The notes beneath the pieces are model-generated. The model was not told the DNA's origin, made no database searches, and was given only the letters and a program-made list of their open reading frames with translations. DNA of 64,000 nucleotides. Origin: Lamellibrachia satsuma. Its lineage: Eukaryota > Annelida > Polychaeta > Sabellida > Siboglinidae. The number at the start of each line of letters is the position of its first letter. The first letter of the stretch is position 1. The stretch is from contig BSQZ01000052.1 in the NCBI GenBank assembly GCA_033239005.1, positions 3,568,501-3,632,500 on the forward strand, given 5' to 3'. This document shows positions 1-10,249 of this stretch, one piece after another. Made by a program: the position numbers and the translations under genes.

Positions 1-1318
1 GGAAAAAATGTATTATATATAGTTTTATCATCACAAAAAGAATTAGTGGACAATGTACATGAATTATTGGGTAACAGTGACCACAATCAAATACATTTTG
101 ACATCAATGTAAAATCAGAAAGTAAAAATAAAAAAACATATAGGCGAAACTTCCACAAAAGTAACTATAAAGATATGAATAAACACTTAGCAAAGCTAGA
201 TTGGAATAACATGCTGATGAATAAGACCGCAATTGAATGTTGGAATATTATAAAATATGAAATTGAGAGTATCATCGATAAATTTGTTCCCTTGAAAAAA
301 CAAGGAAAACGGTCTAGAAAGAAACACTTGTTAAAAGAAGCTATTAGAAAAATAGTGTTTAAACAAACTATGTTGAAGGGTTTATAGGCGTACCAGAAAG
401 GATGAAGACTATGCAAATTACAAAGAGGCACTTAATCTAGCTACAACTGAAATTAGAAAATCTAAAAGAATCTTTGAAAAAAAATTGGCAGGTAATATAA
501 AAAATTACAGCAACAGTTTCTATGCTTATATAAGGAGTAAACAGAAAGTTCGAGATAAGGTCGGACCACTGGAAAACAACAGGGGAAACATAATTTCAGA
601 CGGATTTAAAATGGCAGAGGTCCTGAATGAGTATTTCAGCTCAGTTTTTACCACAGAAGATATCAGCTCACTTCCAGTTCCATTTACTAAATTTGAGGGC
701 AGTAGATCAGAACGTTTAGGGCAGTTATTTGTACCTCCTGAAATGATAGCAAAGAAAATTAAGAAGATGAAAGATAATAAATCACCTGGAGTTGGTGGGA
801 TACCACCAAAACTGCTTAAGGAAACTGTTGAGCAAATTAATACACCACTTGCAAAATTGTTTAACTTGTCACTAGAAAAAGGAATAGTTCCTTAAGAATG
901 GAAAGAGGCAAACATTACGCCGCTATTTAAGAAGGGATCGAGGAACAAGCCAGAAAATTGCAGACCAGTGAGTTTAACATCAGTTGTATTTAAATTACTC
1001 GAAACATTAATTAGAGACCACATGGTGGAATTCCTTGTAAAACATAAATTAATAAATACATCTCAACATGGGTTCCTAAATGCAAGGTCATGTCTAACCA
1101 ATCTCTTGTGTTTTTTGAAGAAATTACAAAGTGGGTAGATGACGGGTCACCAGTGGATGTTGTCTACTTAGATTTTCAGAAAGCTTTCGATAAAGTGCCA
1201 CATCAAAGATTGTTACTTAAACTAAAAGCCCATGGTATAGTTAACACACACACATGCACACAAACATTACATTTACGCCAAGATGTAATGCAACACTTAT
1301 TACCATTTCAAATTATGT

Positions 1319-1387
<69 letters not shown>

Positions 1388-2302
1388 AAGACCCATTAAA
1401 GTCCTAAAATGAGCTATTACATATAATATATTATGTATTTATAATACGCGTCAGTCGATCACCGATTATCCTGGTGGATATCACATCATTTTGGTAATCA
1501 ACTGGATAAAAAAGTGGCTTACACACAGAAAACAGAGAGTAATAGTAGACATTTCAAACTGGAAATCGGTTTTGAGTGGGGTACCACACGGATCAGTATT
1601 GGCCCTATACTGTTTTTAATACATATATAAATGATTTGGAAGATGACATATCTAGCAAAGTACTCAAATTTGCAGATGACACAAAAGTATTCAGAAAGGT
1701 TACTAATGATACAGATAAACAAAGTTTACAGGATGATCTAGATAAATTAGTTAAATGGTCAGAACAATGGCAAATGTTATTAAATTTTGGGAAGTGTAAA
1801 TGTATACACATAGGACATGGAAACATGGATGAAGAATATAAAATGGGGGATGCTGTACTAGATAGAACCACACAAGAAAAGGACTTAGGAGTAACATTTA
1901 GTGCTGACATGAAAGTTTCAGAGCAATGTGGTATTACTGCTTCGAAAGGAAATCATTCTAGGGCTAATTAGAAAAACTATCATGTATAAGGAGAAACAGC
2001 TAATTGTACCCCTGTACAAAGCAATAGTTAGACCACATTTGGAATATTGCATTCAAGCATGGAGACCATATCGTAAAAAGGACATAGACAAGCTAGAAAG
2101 AATACAATGAAAAGCAACTAAAATGATTCCACAATTGAGAGACCTTAGTTACAAAAGTCGCTTATTACAATGTGGTTTGACAACACAAGAGACCAGGAGA
2201 CTAAGAGGAGACCAAATATAAATGTTTAAAATAGTGAACGGTTATGAGGATGTTGATAGGAATTTGTTCTTCAAACTTAAAGAAGGCAGTAGAACCAGAT
2301 GA
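1..2302 (+). pseudogene. Decayed CR1-type LINE, ORF2 remnant (5' part; cut by window edge)
   Basis: This is a broken copy of the same non-LTR retrotransposon found intact at 47.8-50.9 kb, matching it from about 48.62 kb to 50.68 kb. Recognisable blocks are the end of the endonuclease, reverse transcriptase motif A (YLDFQKAFDKVPHQ near 1165-1205), the FADDTKVF active-site box near 1670-1695, and the thumb/C-terminal region to about 2302. It is inactive: a TAA replaces a Ser codon near 893, frames shift repeatedly, and about 250 bp with an (AT)n run is inserted at 1239-1497. The copy resumes at 9497 after a 7.2-kb insertion. The 5' end lies outside the window. Confidence 0.9.
1322..1384. repeat. 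(AT)n microsatellite
   Basis: An uninterrupted AT dinucleotide run of about 60 bases. It lies inside the roughly 250-bp stretch (1239-1497) that interrupts the LINE reverse transcriptase. Confidence 0.95.
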
Positions 2303-2308
2303 CATAAA

Positions 2309-2608
2309 TGAATTTATGTGACAGCGGCGCATAAAGGATTTTATGCGAGATGACAGGGCAATGAAGGCGATTTGAGGTTAGACCTTTTATGGTAGAGAGA
2401 GTATTGGCCTAATTACTCGCTCACGCGTATGGATACACCAACCACGTGACCTAGAGCCAGCCTCTCTCGATTTCCAAGTTAGCTTGTGTCGTTGTGAGAC
2501 CTTTGCGCTGCAAATATTTCCGAATTTCTATTGTTACTGATTATTCGTTATCGCTGAATTTGTTGATTTTATTGCAAGATCAGTTTTGTTGTTCGGTTTA
2601 TTCCGATC
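2309..2608 (+). repeat. Split direct repeat A1 of the YR retrotransposon
   Basis: This 300-bp block begins TGAATTTATGTGACAGCG and is nearly identical to 8489-8788, to the reverse complement of 31624-31924, and to 29484-29783. With the CATAAA core it forms a palindrome (CATAAATGAATTTATG). A second small inverted repeat follows (GCATAAA...TTTATGC near 2329-2346). Both could serve as recombinase-binding or RNA-structural elements. Confidence 0.85.
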
Positions 2609-2759
2609 AATCTTATCGGATATTTTTCGCTAGTGTGTTCAGGTGAGTTTCTGTTGCAAAGACGGACGCCGTTATCCGCCATTTTGTTACCTCCGACCCT
2701 TGGACTGCGAAAGGTAATCGTCAGTCGTTTACGCATAATTTGTTATTATTATCCTGACG

Positions 2760-2978
2760 ATGGCTACTAAACCTTTGGTTTTAGTTCTGGGCGCTAGCCA
2801 CATTTACGGGTTGGAGCGTCTTGTCGCATCGGAGGTAGATTTTGCACCAGGTTCTTTCCGCGAGGGTTTGGATTGTCGGATCGCTTTCGAAGGCTATCGG
2901 GGCGGTACAGTTACCACTATGGAACAGAACCGGGTTTTGGCCTCGGTGGCACAGTCGATTAGCGCGCCGTACTTATAA
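2760..2978 (+). pseudogene. SGNH-hydrolase-like N-terminal fragment inside the YR element
   Basis: A 72-codon ORF starts with a hydrophobic strand followed by GASH (LVLVLGASHIYGLERL), resembling block I of SGNH/GDSL hydrolases. Some Ngaro-type elements encode such a hydrolase, which fits the location just inside repeat A1. The ORF stops before any further SGNH blocks, so it is a truncated remnant. Assignment rests on one motif and the context. Confidence 0.5.
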
Positions 2979-3107
2979 ACAGTACCGCCTGGCAACAGGC
3001 GTGGCAGACTGAGATATGCGGAGGTTGTGCGTTCGTTCCTCACCCGGCGCACATTTTATGTGATGGTTAGCATAGTCTCTTCTCAGCGAACATCAGCTGT
3101 ATTGGGG

Positions 3108-4760
3108 GAATGGCCCTATGGTGTACAGGTCATTTTTAACTTTATTCCGCCATACGGTGTTAATGGTCGGTGAATGAATTTTGGCCCTATGGTGTACAGG
3201 GCATTTTTTATTTTTGTATTCCGCCATACGGTGTAAATAGTCGGACTAGAGGAATGGCCCTATGGTGTACAGGGCATTTTTAATTTCATTCCGCCATACG
3301 GTGTATATGGTCGGTGTATAATCTTTGGCCCTATGGTGTACAGGGCATTTTTTAATTAAAATTCCGCCATACGGTGTAAATGGTCGGTGTATAATCTTTG
3401 GCCCTATGGTGTACAGGGCATTTTTTAATTAAATTCCGCCATACGTGTAAATGGTCGGTGTATAATCTTTGGCCCTGTGGTGTACATGGCATTGTTAATT
3501 TTATTCCGCCATACGGTGTAAATGGTCGGTGTATAATCTTTGGCCCTATGGTGTACAGGGCATTTGTAATTTTATTCCGCCATACAGTGTTAATGGTCGG
3601 GGTATAATCTTTGGCCCTATGGTGACATGGCATTTTAATTTCTGTATTCCGCCATACGGTGTAAATGGTCGGACTAGAGGGATGGCCCTATGGTGTACAG
3701 GGCATTTTTTAATTAAATTCCGCCATACGGTGTAAATGGTCGGTGTATAATCTTTGGCCCTGTGGTGTACAGGGCATTGTTAATTTTATCCCGCCTTACA
3801 GTGTAAATGGTCGGGGTATAAGCTTTGGCCCTATTGTGTACAGGGCATTTTTTAATTAAATTCCGCCATACGGTGTATATGGTTGGTGTATAATCTTTGG
3901 CCCTATTGTGTACAGGGAATTTTTTAATTAAATTCCGCCATACGGTGTAAATGGTCGGTGTATAATCTTTGGCCCTATGGTGTACAGGGCATTGTTCATT
4001 TTATTCCGCCATACGGTGTATATGGTCGGTGTATAATCTTTGGTCCTATGGTGTACAGGGCATTGTTCTTTTTATTCCGCCATACGGTGTAAATGGTCGG
4101 TGTATAATCTTTGGCCCTATGGTGTACAGGGCATTTTTTATTAAATTCCGCCATACAGTGTAAATGGTCAGTGTATAATCCTTGGCCCTATGGTGTACAG
4201 GGCATTTGTAATTTTATTCCGCCATACAGTGTAAATGGTCGGTTTATGTTCTTTGGCCCTATGGTGTACAGGGCATTTTTTATTTATTCCGCCATACAGT
4301 GTTAATGGTTGGTGTATAATCTTTGGCCCTATGGTGTACAGGGCATTTTTATTTTCCTTATTTCGCCATACGGTGTAAATGGTCGGTTTATGTTCTTTGG
4401 CCCTATGGTGTACAGGGCAGGTTACTTTTAATTTTTTCTTGTTCCGCCATAAGGTGGGTATGGTGGCTGTGATGGTGTTTCCCACAGTGTACAGGGCATG
4501 GTAATCATTAATTGTCTTATTCTGCCATACAGTTTGAATGGTCGGTTTATGCTATCGTTCCTACGATAGTGCATGTTAATTTTGATTTCTTGTTCCACCA
4601 TACAGTGTAACTTGTCTGACGATAATATGGGTCCCCGTGGGGTTCATGGCATGGTAATTTTATTATTCCGCCATTCGGGGTAAAAGACCGGTTTACACTA
4701 TTCGTCCCTACGGTGTACAGGGCATGGTAATTTTCTTTTGTCTGATTCCACCATACAGTT
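3108..4760 (+). repeat. Hairpin array 1: ~72-bp tandem repeat, two stem-loops per unit
   Basis: More than twenty imperfect copies of a roughly 70-75-bp unit. Each unit contains two short inverted repeats around nearly the same loop: GCCCT-ATGGTGTAC-AGGGC, and CCAT-ACGGTGTAA-ATGG. The second is extended by CCG/CGG with one bulged T. Spacers are T/A-rich. Copies near 4450-4760 are more diverged. The short ORFs here are by-products of the repeat. Confidence 0.9.
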
Positions 4761-4860
4761 GGATTACCGGAGCGGGTATCGTTGTAGTATGTGAGTGGAT
4801 AATGTTGGTCAAGGGTTAACCATGGTCCCTAGTTTGTATTGACACAGCGTACATAAGGTT

Positions 4861-5347
4861 CACATTACTACGATCGGGTGCAGTGTTCAACTGGAACAGT
4901 AAATCTTACAGCAACGGAGCAACTTCATCATGAGATGCGCATGATGCGGGAATTGTTGCGTGTAGCGCTGCTACATGTCACGACGCCGTTGCGTCAGCCT
5001 CTGTTGATTGCCAGGTGGCGGCATCATCCACAGTGGCTCCATCGAGTTATCCGATCGTCCGGCCAGCTTTTGCCGTTGGTCGCCAGGTGGTGCCACCTGC
5101 TGCTCCAGCGCCTATGCCCTCGGCGAGTGGAAAAGCCAATGTTCACTCTTCCTCCAGTGCTCGTCAAGCGGCGACTTCCGTGGCTCCTGAGCCAGTACCC
5201 TCTTCGAGTCGTCAGGATACTGGCGTGGTGGATCCTCCTTGGCCGACAACCGACTGCCTGATGGAGACATCCACTGACCTTCCTGTCACAGGCCGTGTAA
5301 ACGAGGAAATTGGATTAAGCCATGCAATAAGAATATTGAAAATGTAA
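4861..5347 (+). other. GC-richer Pro/Ser/Ala-rich open stretch between the hairpin arrays
   Basis: The sequence becomes more GC-rich than its surroundings and is open in more than one frame. One frame (5015-5347) gives a low-complexity Ala/Pro/Ser/Val-rich peptide; another (4878-5261) is Arg/Leu-rich with a HEMRMMREL segment. It could be a relic of a gag-like or linker protein of the YR element. No domain is recognisable and the true frame is uncertain. Confidence 0.3.
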
Positions 5348-5349
5348 CT

Positions 5350-7060
5350 AATCTGTGCGGTGGAAGTGGAACTGTTTTGTTATCCCATGCTGTGAGTAAG
5401 CGGATCTAAATTTAGTTAATCCATGCAGTGATAGGGAGGAGTTATTTCCAGGCGGTGTCACGGGTGTAAATAAAAAGATAACGTTTGCTGAGCCATGTGG
5501 TGTAAATGGCACAATTATATTCCGTACGTTGAAAATGGAGGGGTTTCTGTATTGCGTGCGGTGTAAACGGAGAAGTGATATGGTGTAGTTTGTTGTTCCA
5601 TGCGGTGTAAACGGAAGTTAAGTTTCGTTAAGCCATGCGGTGTAGATGGCACAATTGTATTCCATGCAGTGTAAACAGAGCAATTTCCGTAGTCCGTGCA
5701 GTGAAAACGGAAAGTAGATGGAGAAGTCTTTGTTATTTCCATGCAGTGTAAATTGAAATTAACTTTTGTTAAGCCATATGGTGTAAATGGCGCAATTATA
5801 TTCCGTGCGGTGTAAACGGAGCAGTTTCTGTAGTCCGTGCGGTGAAAACGGAAAGTGATATGGAAAAGTTTTGTTATTTCCATGCGGTGTAAATTGAAAT
5901 TAACTCTTGTTAAACCATGCGGTGTAAATGGCACAATGTTATTCCGTGCGGTGTAAACGGAGCAATTTCGATAGTCTGTGCGGTGAAAACGGAACGTGAT
6001 ATGGAGACTTTGTTATTTCCATGCGGTGTAAATGGAAATTAACGTTTGGTAAGCCATGCGGTGTAAATGGCACAATTGTATTCCGTGCGGTAGAAACGGA
6101 GCAAATTTTGTAGGCCGTGCGATGAAAACGGAAAGTGATATGGAGAAGTTCTGTTATTTCCATGCAGTGTAAATGGAAATTAACTTTTGGTAAGCCATGA
6201 CGTGTAAATGGCTCAATTGTATTCCGTGCGGTGTAAACGGAGCAATTTCTGTAGTCCGTGCGGTGACAACGGAAAGTGATATGGATAGATTCTGTGATTT
6301 CCATGCGATGTAAATTGAAATTAACTGTTGGTAAGCCATGCGGTGTAAATAGCACATTTATATTCTGTACGGTGGAAACGGAGCAGTTTCGGTAGTTCGT
6401 GCGGTGTACACGGAGATGGTGGGTTAACCCATGCATTAGGAAATTTATTGAAATTTCCACTAATCCGTGCATTGCAGGCGGAACAGTTTTGTTAACCCAG
6501 GCAGCGAGTAAGCGGATGTATATTTGGGTAATACATGCAGTGATATAGAGACGTTTTGTTATGTCCATGCGGTGTATATGAACGCTAATTTTTGTTAAGT
6601 CATGCAGGTAAATGGCACCATTGTATTTTGTGCGGTGTAAGCGAAGAATTGATATGGAGAAGGTTTAATTCCATGCAGTGTAAATGGCACAATTGTAGTC
6701 CGTCCGGTGAAACGGAGGAGTTTCTACATTCCATGCTGTGTAGATGGAAAATTGGGTGAATCCATGAAGTAGACAAATTACTGAAATTTTACTAATCCGT
6801 GCAGACGAGGCGGAACAGTTTTGTTACCCCTTGCATGGAGAAAACATATGTAAATATGTTTGTTTTCTTATGTCCATGCATTGTAATTGGAGTATAAAGT
6901 TTTATTAAGGCATGCAGTGTAAATGGCACAATTGTAGACCCCTTTATATTCCGTGCGGCAAATGGAGAAGTTTTTGCATTCCATGTACTATTTAAGCCAT
7001 ATAGTGTAAATGGAACAATTTGCATGTTAATTTAGGTGTCCGAACGTTAATGTTTAGTTA
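5350..7060 (+). repeat. Hairpin array 2: ~141-bp higher-order repeat of GCGGTGTAA-loop hairpins
   Basis: Hairpins recur about every 35 bp. Classes seen repeatedly are GCCAT-GCGGTGTAA-ATGGC, TCCGT-GCGGTGTAA-ACGGA and TTTCCAT-GCGGTGTAA-ATGGAAA. The GCCAT class recurs at about 5632, 5773, 5914, 6053, 6194 and 6335, giving a higher-order period of about 141 bp with four hairpins per unit. The array decays after about 6420. The loop is shared with array 1, so both derive from one hairpin module. Confidence 0.9.
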
Positions 7061-7410
7061 TTGTCTAATGGTAGTTCATGATATGTAATGACACAGCTGG
7101 TCCTGGGTACCGCAATTAATAATTACGGGTGCTGCCACAAGTGGCAATCAGGCAGCGACACCGGTGGCGCGTTAAGCCAGAAGGGGGCTGCAGCAGCTGC
7201 TTCTACACCACACCTTCAACAGTTGGTCAAGGGGCTGGCTAGGTTGCTCCCCATGGATGGCCTGCTGGAAGCGGCCATAGATCTACATGTATCAGCACTG
7301 TCGCTTATATGTTGTAGGTGCATGGTGTGACATTGTCGCCGATACTCTGGAGAGTGTTGTAATTGTTGCTGGTACAATGAGTCGACAGCTTAAACTGGTG
7401 TCAGTATGTA

Positions 7411-7840
7411 GTGGTATTATGGTGGTTGCAATCTAAGCACAGTAGTAAGCTGGTTCCGCAATCATTACAAGTAAATGACCAGCCTATTGTGGGCACATCC
7501 AATTATCCTGCCACATTACTTATAGAGTATTTTCCGGTTAAGGGTTCTAGACAGGCTACATTATTTGCATATACTGACGGCACTCTAATGCTGCGGAGGG
7601 AGGTTGATGCTATATTAAAGTGCCTGCTGGAATTCTGTGGATTGAGTAGTGAATTTTAAGGGTCTTAGTTTCAGAATGGGAGCAGCCACGTCAGCAGCCC
7701 TTAAGGTGAGTCAGACCCGCAAATTAGAGCAGCAGGTAGATGGGTTTCAGATGATTTCCGCAGAAACATTCGTATATCGTAAGGTGCTGCATACAGATCA
7801 GGCTGTACCTGTTAGCAATCTGGGCAAGGGTGGACTATAG
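7411..7840 (+). pseudogene. Tyrosine recombinase C-terminal region (YR retrotransposon integrase), frameshifted
   Basis: Two overlapping frames together give a tyrosine-recombinase C-terminus. The first (7411-7659) ends with an LFAYTDGTLMLRREV...LLEFCGLSSEF segment, like the stretch before box II in DIRS/Ngaro recombinases. The second (7649-7840) continues with GLSFRMGAATSAAL, matching the usual (H)SFRIGAAT motif, then a Tyr in ETFVYRKV where the nucleophile is expected. The box-II Arg is kept, but the usual His is Leu, and a frameshift near 7655 separates the halves, so this copy should be inactive. The N-terminal half was not found; 7080-7410 has only weak, partly Ala-rich open reading. Confidence 0.7.
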
Positions 7841-8220
7841 AGATAGTGCCTAGATTCGGTCAGTGGCGGAACCAGCAGCACTTACTTCGTCATCTGTGTT
7901 GATCTATGTTAACTATCATTGTATGTTGCAGGTTCGTGGTGTGACGATGTAGTCAAGACTCTGCCAGTAGCGGAGTCGGCAGCTATCATCGGGTTTATTG
8001 TGTATACGTTGCAGATCCACTGTTCGAATGTGGCTGATGCTCTGACAGCGGCGGAGTGTTGGCTAGGTTTGAACTGTGGGCAAGGCGGGGAGGGGGTGCA
8101 GTCGAGGCCCTGACAGCGGCGGGGTCAACAGCTGCATCTCTACCTGCACGCGCAAGGGAATGGAGGATAGCTGCCGGTGTTTATAATTACAGTGGGGTCG
8201 GTCACAGAGGGTGACCTAGT

Positions 8221-8482
8221 GGCGGAGTGACCCCACCGATACCATGTGAATTGTATATATAAGTCAGTAGTGGTACAGATAGTACTGGTAGTGGGTAGCT
8301 GATAGGCATGATTTACTAATTATGTGTAAACACCTTTTGGGGGCCGGCATGCTTGCTGAGATTATTGGATGTATCTTATTTTGATGGTGTATGCTTGCCT
8401 AATTTCATGCTCCTTAATTAATAAATCTAAATGTCATTCTTTGGCCTATTTCAATCTACGCTGGACTTGTGTTGTTATTTTG
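8221..8482 (+). repeat. Split direct repeat B1 of the YR retrotransposon
   Basis: About 262 bp from GGCGGAGTGACCCC to ...GTTGTTATTTTG. It is nearly identical to 9228-9490 and to the reverse complements of 30927-31187 and 31931-32191. It abuts A2 through a single CATAAA core at 8483-8488. Confidence 0.85.
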
Positions 8483-8488
8483 CATAAA

Positions 8489-8788
8489 TGAATTTATGTG
8501 ACAGCGGCGCATAAAGGATTTTATGCGAGATGACAGGGCAATGAAGGCGATTTGAGGTTAGACCTTTTATGGTAGAGAGAGTATTGGCCTAATTACTCGC
8601 TCACGCGTATGGATACACCAACCACGTGACCTAGAGCCAGCCTCTCTCGATTTCCAAGTTAGCTTGTGTCATTGTGAGACCTTTGCGCTGCAAATATTTC
8701 CGAATTTCTATTGTTACTGATTATTCGTTATCGCTGAATTTGTTGATTTTATTGCAAGATCAGTTTTGTTGTTCGGTTTATTCCGATC
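8489..8788 (+). repeat. Split direct repeat A2 of the YR retrotransposon
   Basis: A near-exact 300-bp copy of A1. After 8788 the sequence departs from A1's continuation and enters a unique block of about 440 bp (8789-9227). That block is shared with the second copy (reverse complement of 31188-31623), so B1-A2-middle-B2 is a conserved 3'-terminal unit. Confidence 0.85.
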
Positions 8789-9227
8789 CGTTTGAAAAAT
8801 CCCACCCTCCCTCCCTAATATTGTGTTAACAGTTGTTACCCAGTGTTATCTAATAAATCAAGTGGTGCATTAGGTAGGGATACACTGGAACACTGAAGAC
8901 AGAGAGGTAGTTCACCAAGTTTTTGAATTTCTTGACGCTTTTCCCTGTTATAGTTTGGTACACGAGGTTCTGCATTAACGCTTTTCCCTCCACTGAGTTT
9001 TCAGTAGTGTACACAGGGTTTTTAGTGCGGGTACTTTTTACGAGTACATTTGGGTGGCTGTTTGGCCCTACCTCTCGGTCTGATGTGTTAGTAGTTACTG
9101 GTTGACTAATGTCTAGCTATGTAACACCTTTATACATTGTGTGTTGTGTTTCCATAATGTTCATTATGAATTGTTCAAGAATGTTGGGTGGTTAGCCCAC
9201 TTTTTTCATTTACCATGTTTGGCTAGG

Positions 9228-9490
9228 GGCGGAGTGACCCCCACCGATACCATGTGAATTGTATATATAAGTCAGTAGTGGTACAGATAGTACTGGTAGT
9301 GGGTAGCTGATAGGCATGATTTACTAATTATGTGTAAACACCTTTTGGGGGCCGGCATGCTTGCTGAGATTATTGGATGTATCTTATTTTGATGGTATAT
9401 GCTTGCCTAATTTCATGCTCCTTAATTAATAAATCTAAATGTCATTCTTTGGCCTATTTCAATCTACGCTGGACTTGTGTTGTTATTTTG
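9228..9490 (+). repeat. Split direct repeat B2 of the YR retrotransposon
   Basis: A second copy of B ending ...GTTATTTTG, followed by CATAAA (9491-9496) and then resumed CR1 LINE sequence. It marks the right end of the element. Confidence 0.85.
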
Positions 9491-9496
9491 CATAAA

Positions 9497-9775
9497 GCAG
9501 CATTAGTGAAGGAGCAGTGTAGGTTGGACATGAGAAAGTACTCTTTCTCACAGAGGGTGATAACTGAATGGAACAAACTGCCAAATTATTGTGTTAATGC
9601 TAGTAGTGTGAATATGTTTAAAAATAGAATTGACAGATATTTGATAAGGGCGGGCTACACATAGATGAGAAAATTGTTGGATTCCCGATAAGCCAATGGC
9701 TTCCTTTTCCCACTTGTCATCTGGAACTTGTTGTTTGGGATGGCAATCTTGTTAAATCTTGTTAAATCTGATGTT
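9497..9775 (+). pseudogene. CR1 LINE, ORF2 C-terminus and 3' UTR (continuation of 1-2302)
   Basis: LINE sequence resumes at GCAGCATTAGTGAAGG and matches the last roughly 60 codons of ORF2 (KEQCRLDMRKYSFSQRV...RAGYT; stop near 9662). The 3' UTR follows and ends in tandem TTGTTAAATC units near 9765. Together with 1-2302 it forms one 5'-truncated LINE split by the YR element. Confidence 0.9.
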
Positions 9776-10240
9776 GATTGTTGAAAATAGCAGGCCTTAG
9801 CAGCCCGCAGTGTTGGTTAGCTGGGGCATGGAAACCATGATCAAAAGACGGACATGCTAGTGCAACAGAGTCATGTTGTTGCTAATTGCAATTAAGTGCC
9901 CTCATATGGGCCAATGTAAATTAGGCACTGCAAACAAGATCAAGATTTTTTAGTAGCACTTGACTTGTAGTAATATAGGACTTAATAGAAGGCAAACTTG
10001 ATTCTTCACTTTGTAACAGTGTGGATTCACCGATATATTGTGTGGGTTATGTGGTGGCATGCAGTCTGATGAATGTATGACAGAAAGTAACAGGTTATTT
10101 AGATTATGATTACAATGTATACACTATAAGAGTACTTTCATTTGACAATGTTGTGTGTTGTGAAAAGTCATTACAAGTTATATAAAAACACATATATTTG
10201 GTGTCAACTTAGCTAAATCTCTTGTTGAGATGATGTCAAG
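9776..10240. other. Stretch without recognised genes
   Basis: AT-rich sequence between the CR1 3' end and the next LINE. No coding, RNA or repeat feature was recognised. Confidence 0.5.
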
Positions 10241-10249
10241 TGTCAGATT

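Larger units (their letters stand above)
2303..9496 (+). mobile_element. Ngaro/DIRS-type tyrosine-recombinase retrotransposon, non-autonomous
   Basis: The element interrupts the CR1 LINE: LINE sequence stops at 2302 and resumes at 9497. Its ends carry split direct repeats in the order A1 (2309-2608), B1 (8221-8482), A2 (8489-8788), B2 (9228-9490). This A1...B1-A2-B2 arrangement is characteristic of YR retrotransposons of the Ngaro/PAT groups. The same 6-mer CATAAA stands at the left edge (2303), the B1/A2 junction (8483) and the right edge (9491), as expected if a circular intermediate recombined at a short core. The interior holds an SGNH-like fragment, a Pro/Ser/Ala-rich stretch, two hairpin arrays and a degenerate recombinase C-terminus. 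No reverse transcriptase or RNase H was recognised, so this copy depends on a helper or is dead. 7841-8220 holds no recognisable gene. Confidence 0.8.

Noticed and set aside
1605..1910. Minus-strand ORFs opposite the LINE reverse transcriptase (also 49824-50291)
   Set aside because: Shadows of the plus-strand LINE coding sequence with no independent signal.
3352..4485. Short ORFs with repeated NLWPYGVQGI-type peptides
   Set aside because: They follow the hairpin repeat in whatever frame lacks stops; unit length variation breaks the frame constantly.
2303..9496. LTR retrotransposon with TG...CA ends and TAAA target duplication
   Set aside because: The ends do fit TG...CA, but the left end has only A and not the full A-middle-B block. 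Two independent copies show B1-A2-middle-B2, and a tyrosine-recombinase motif is present.
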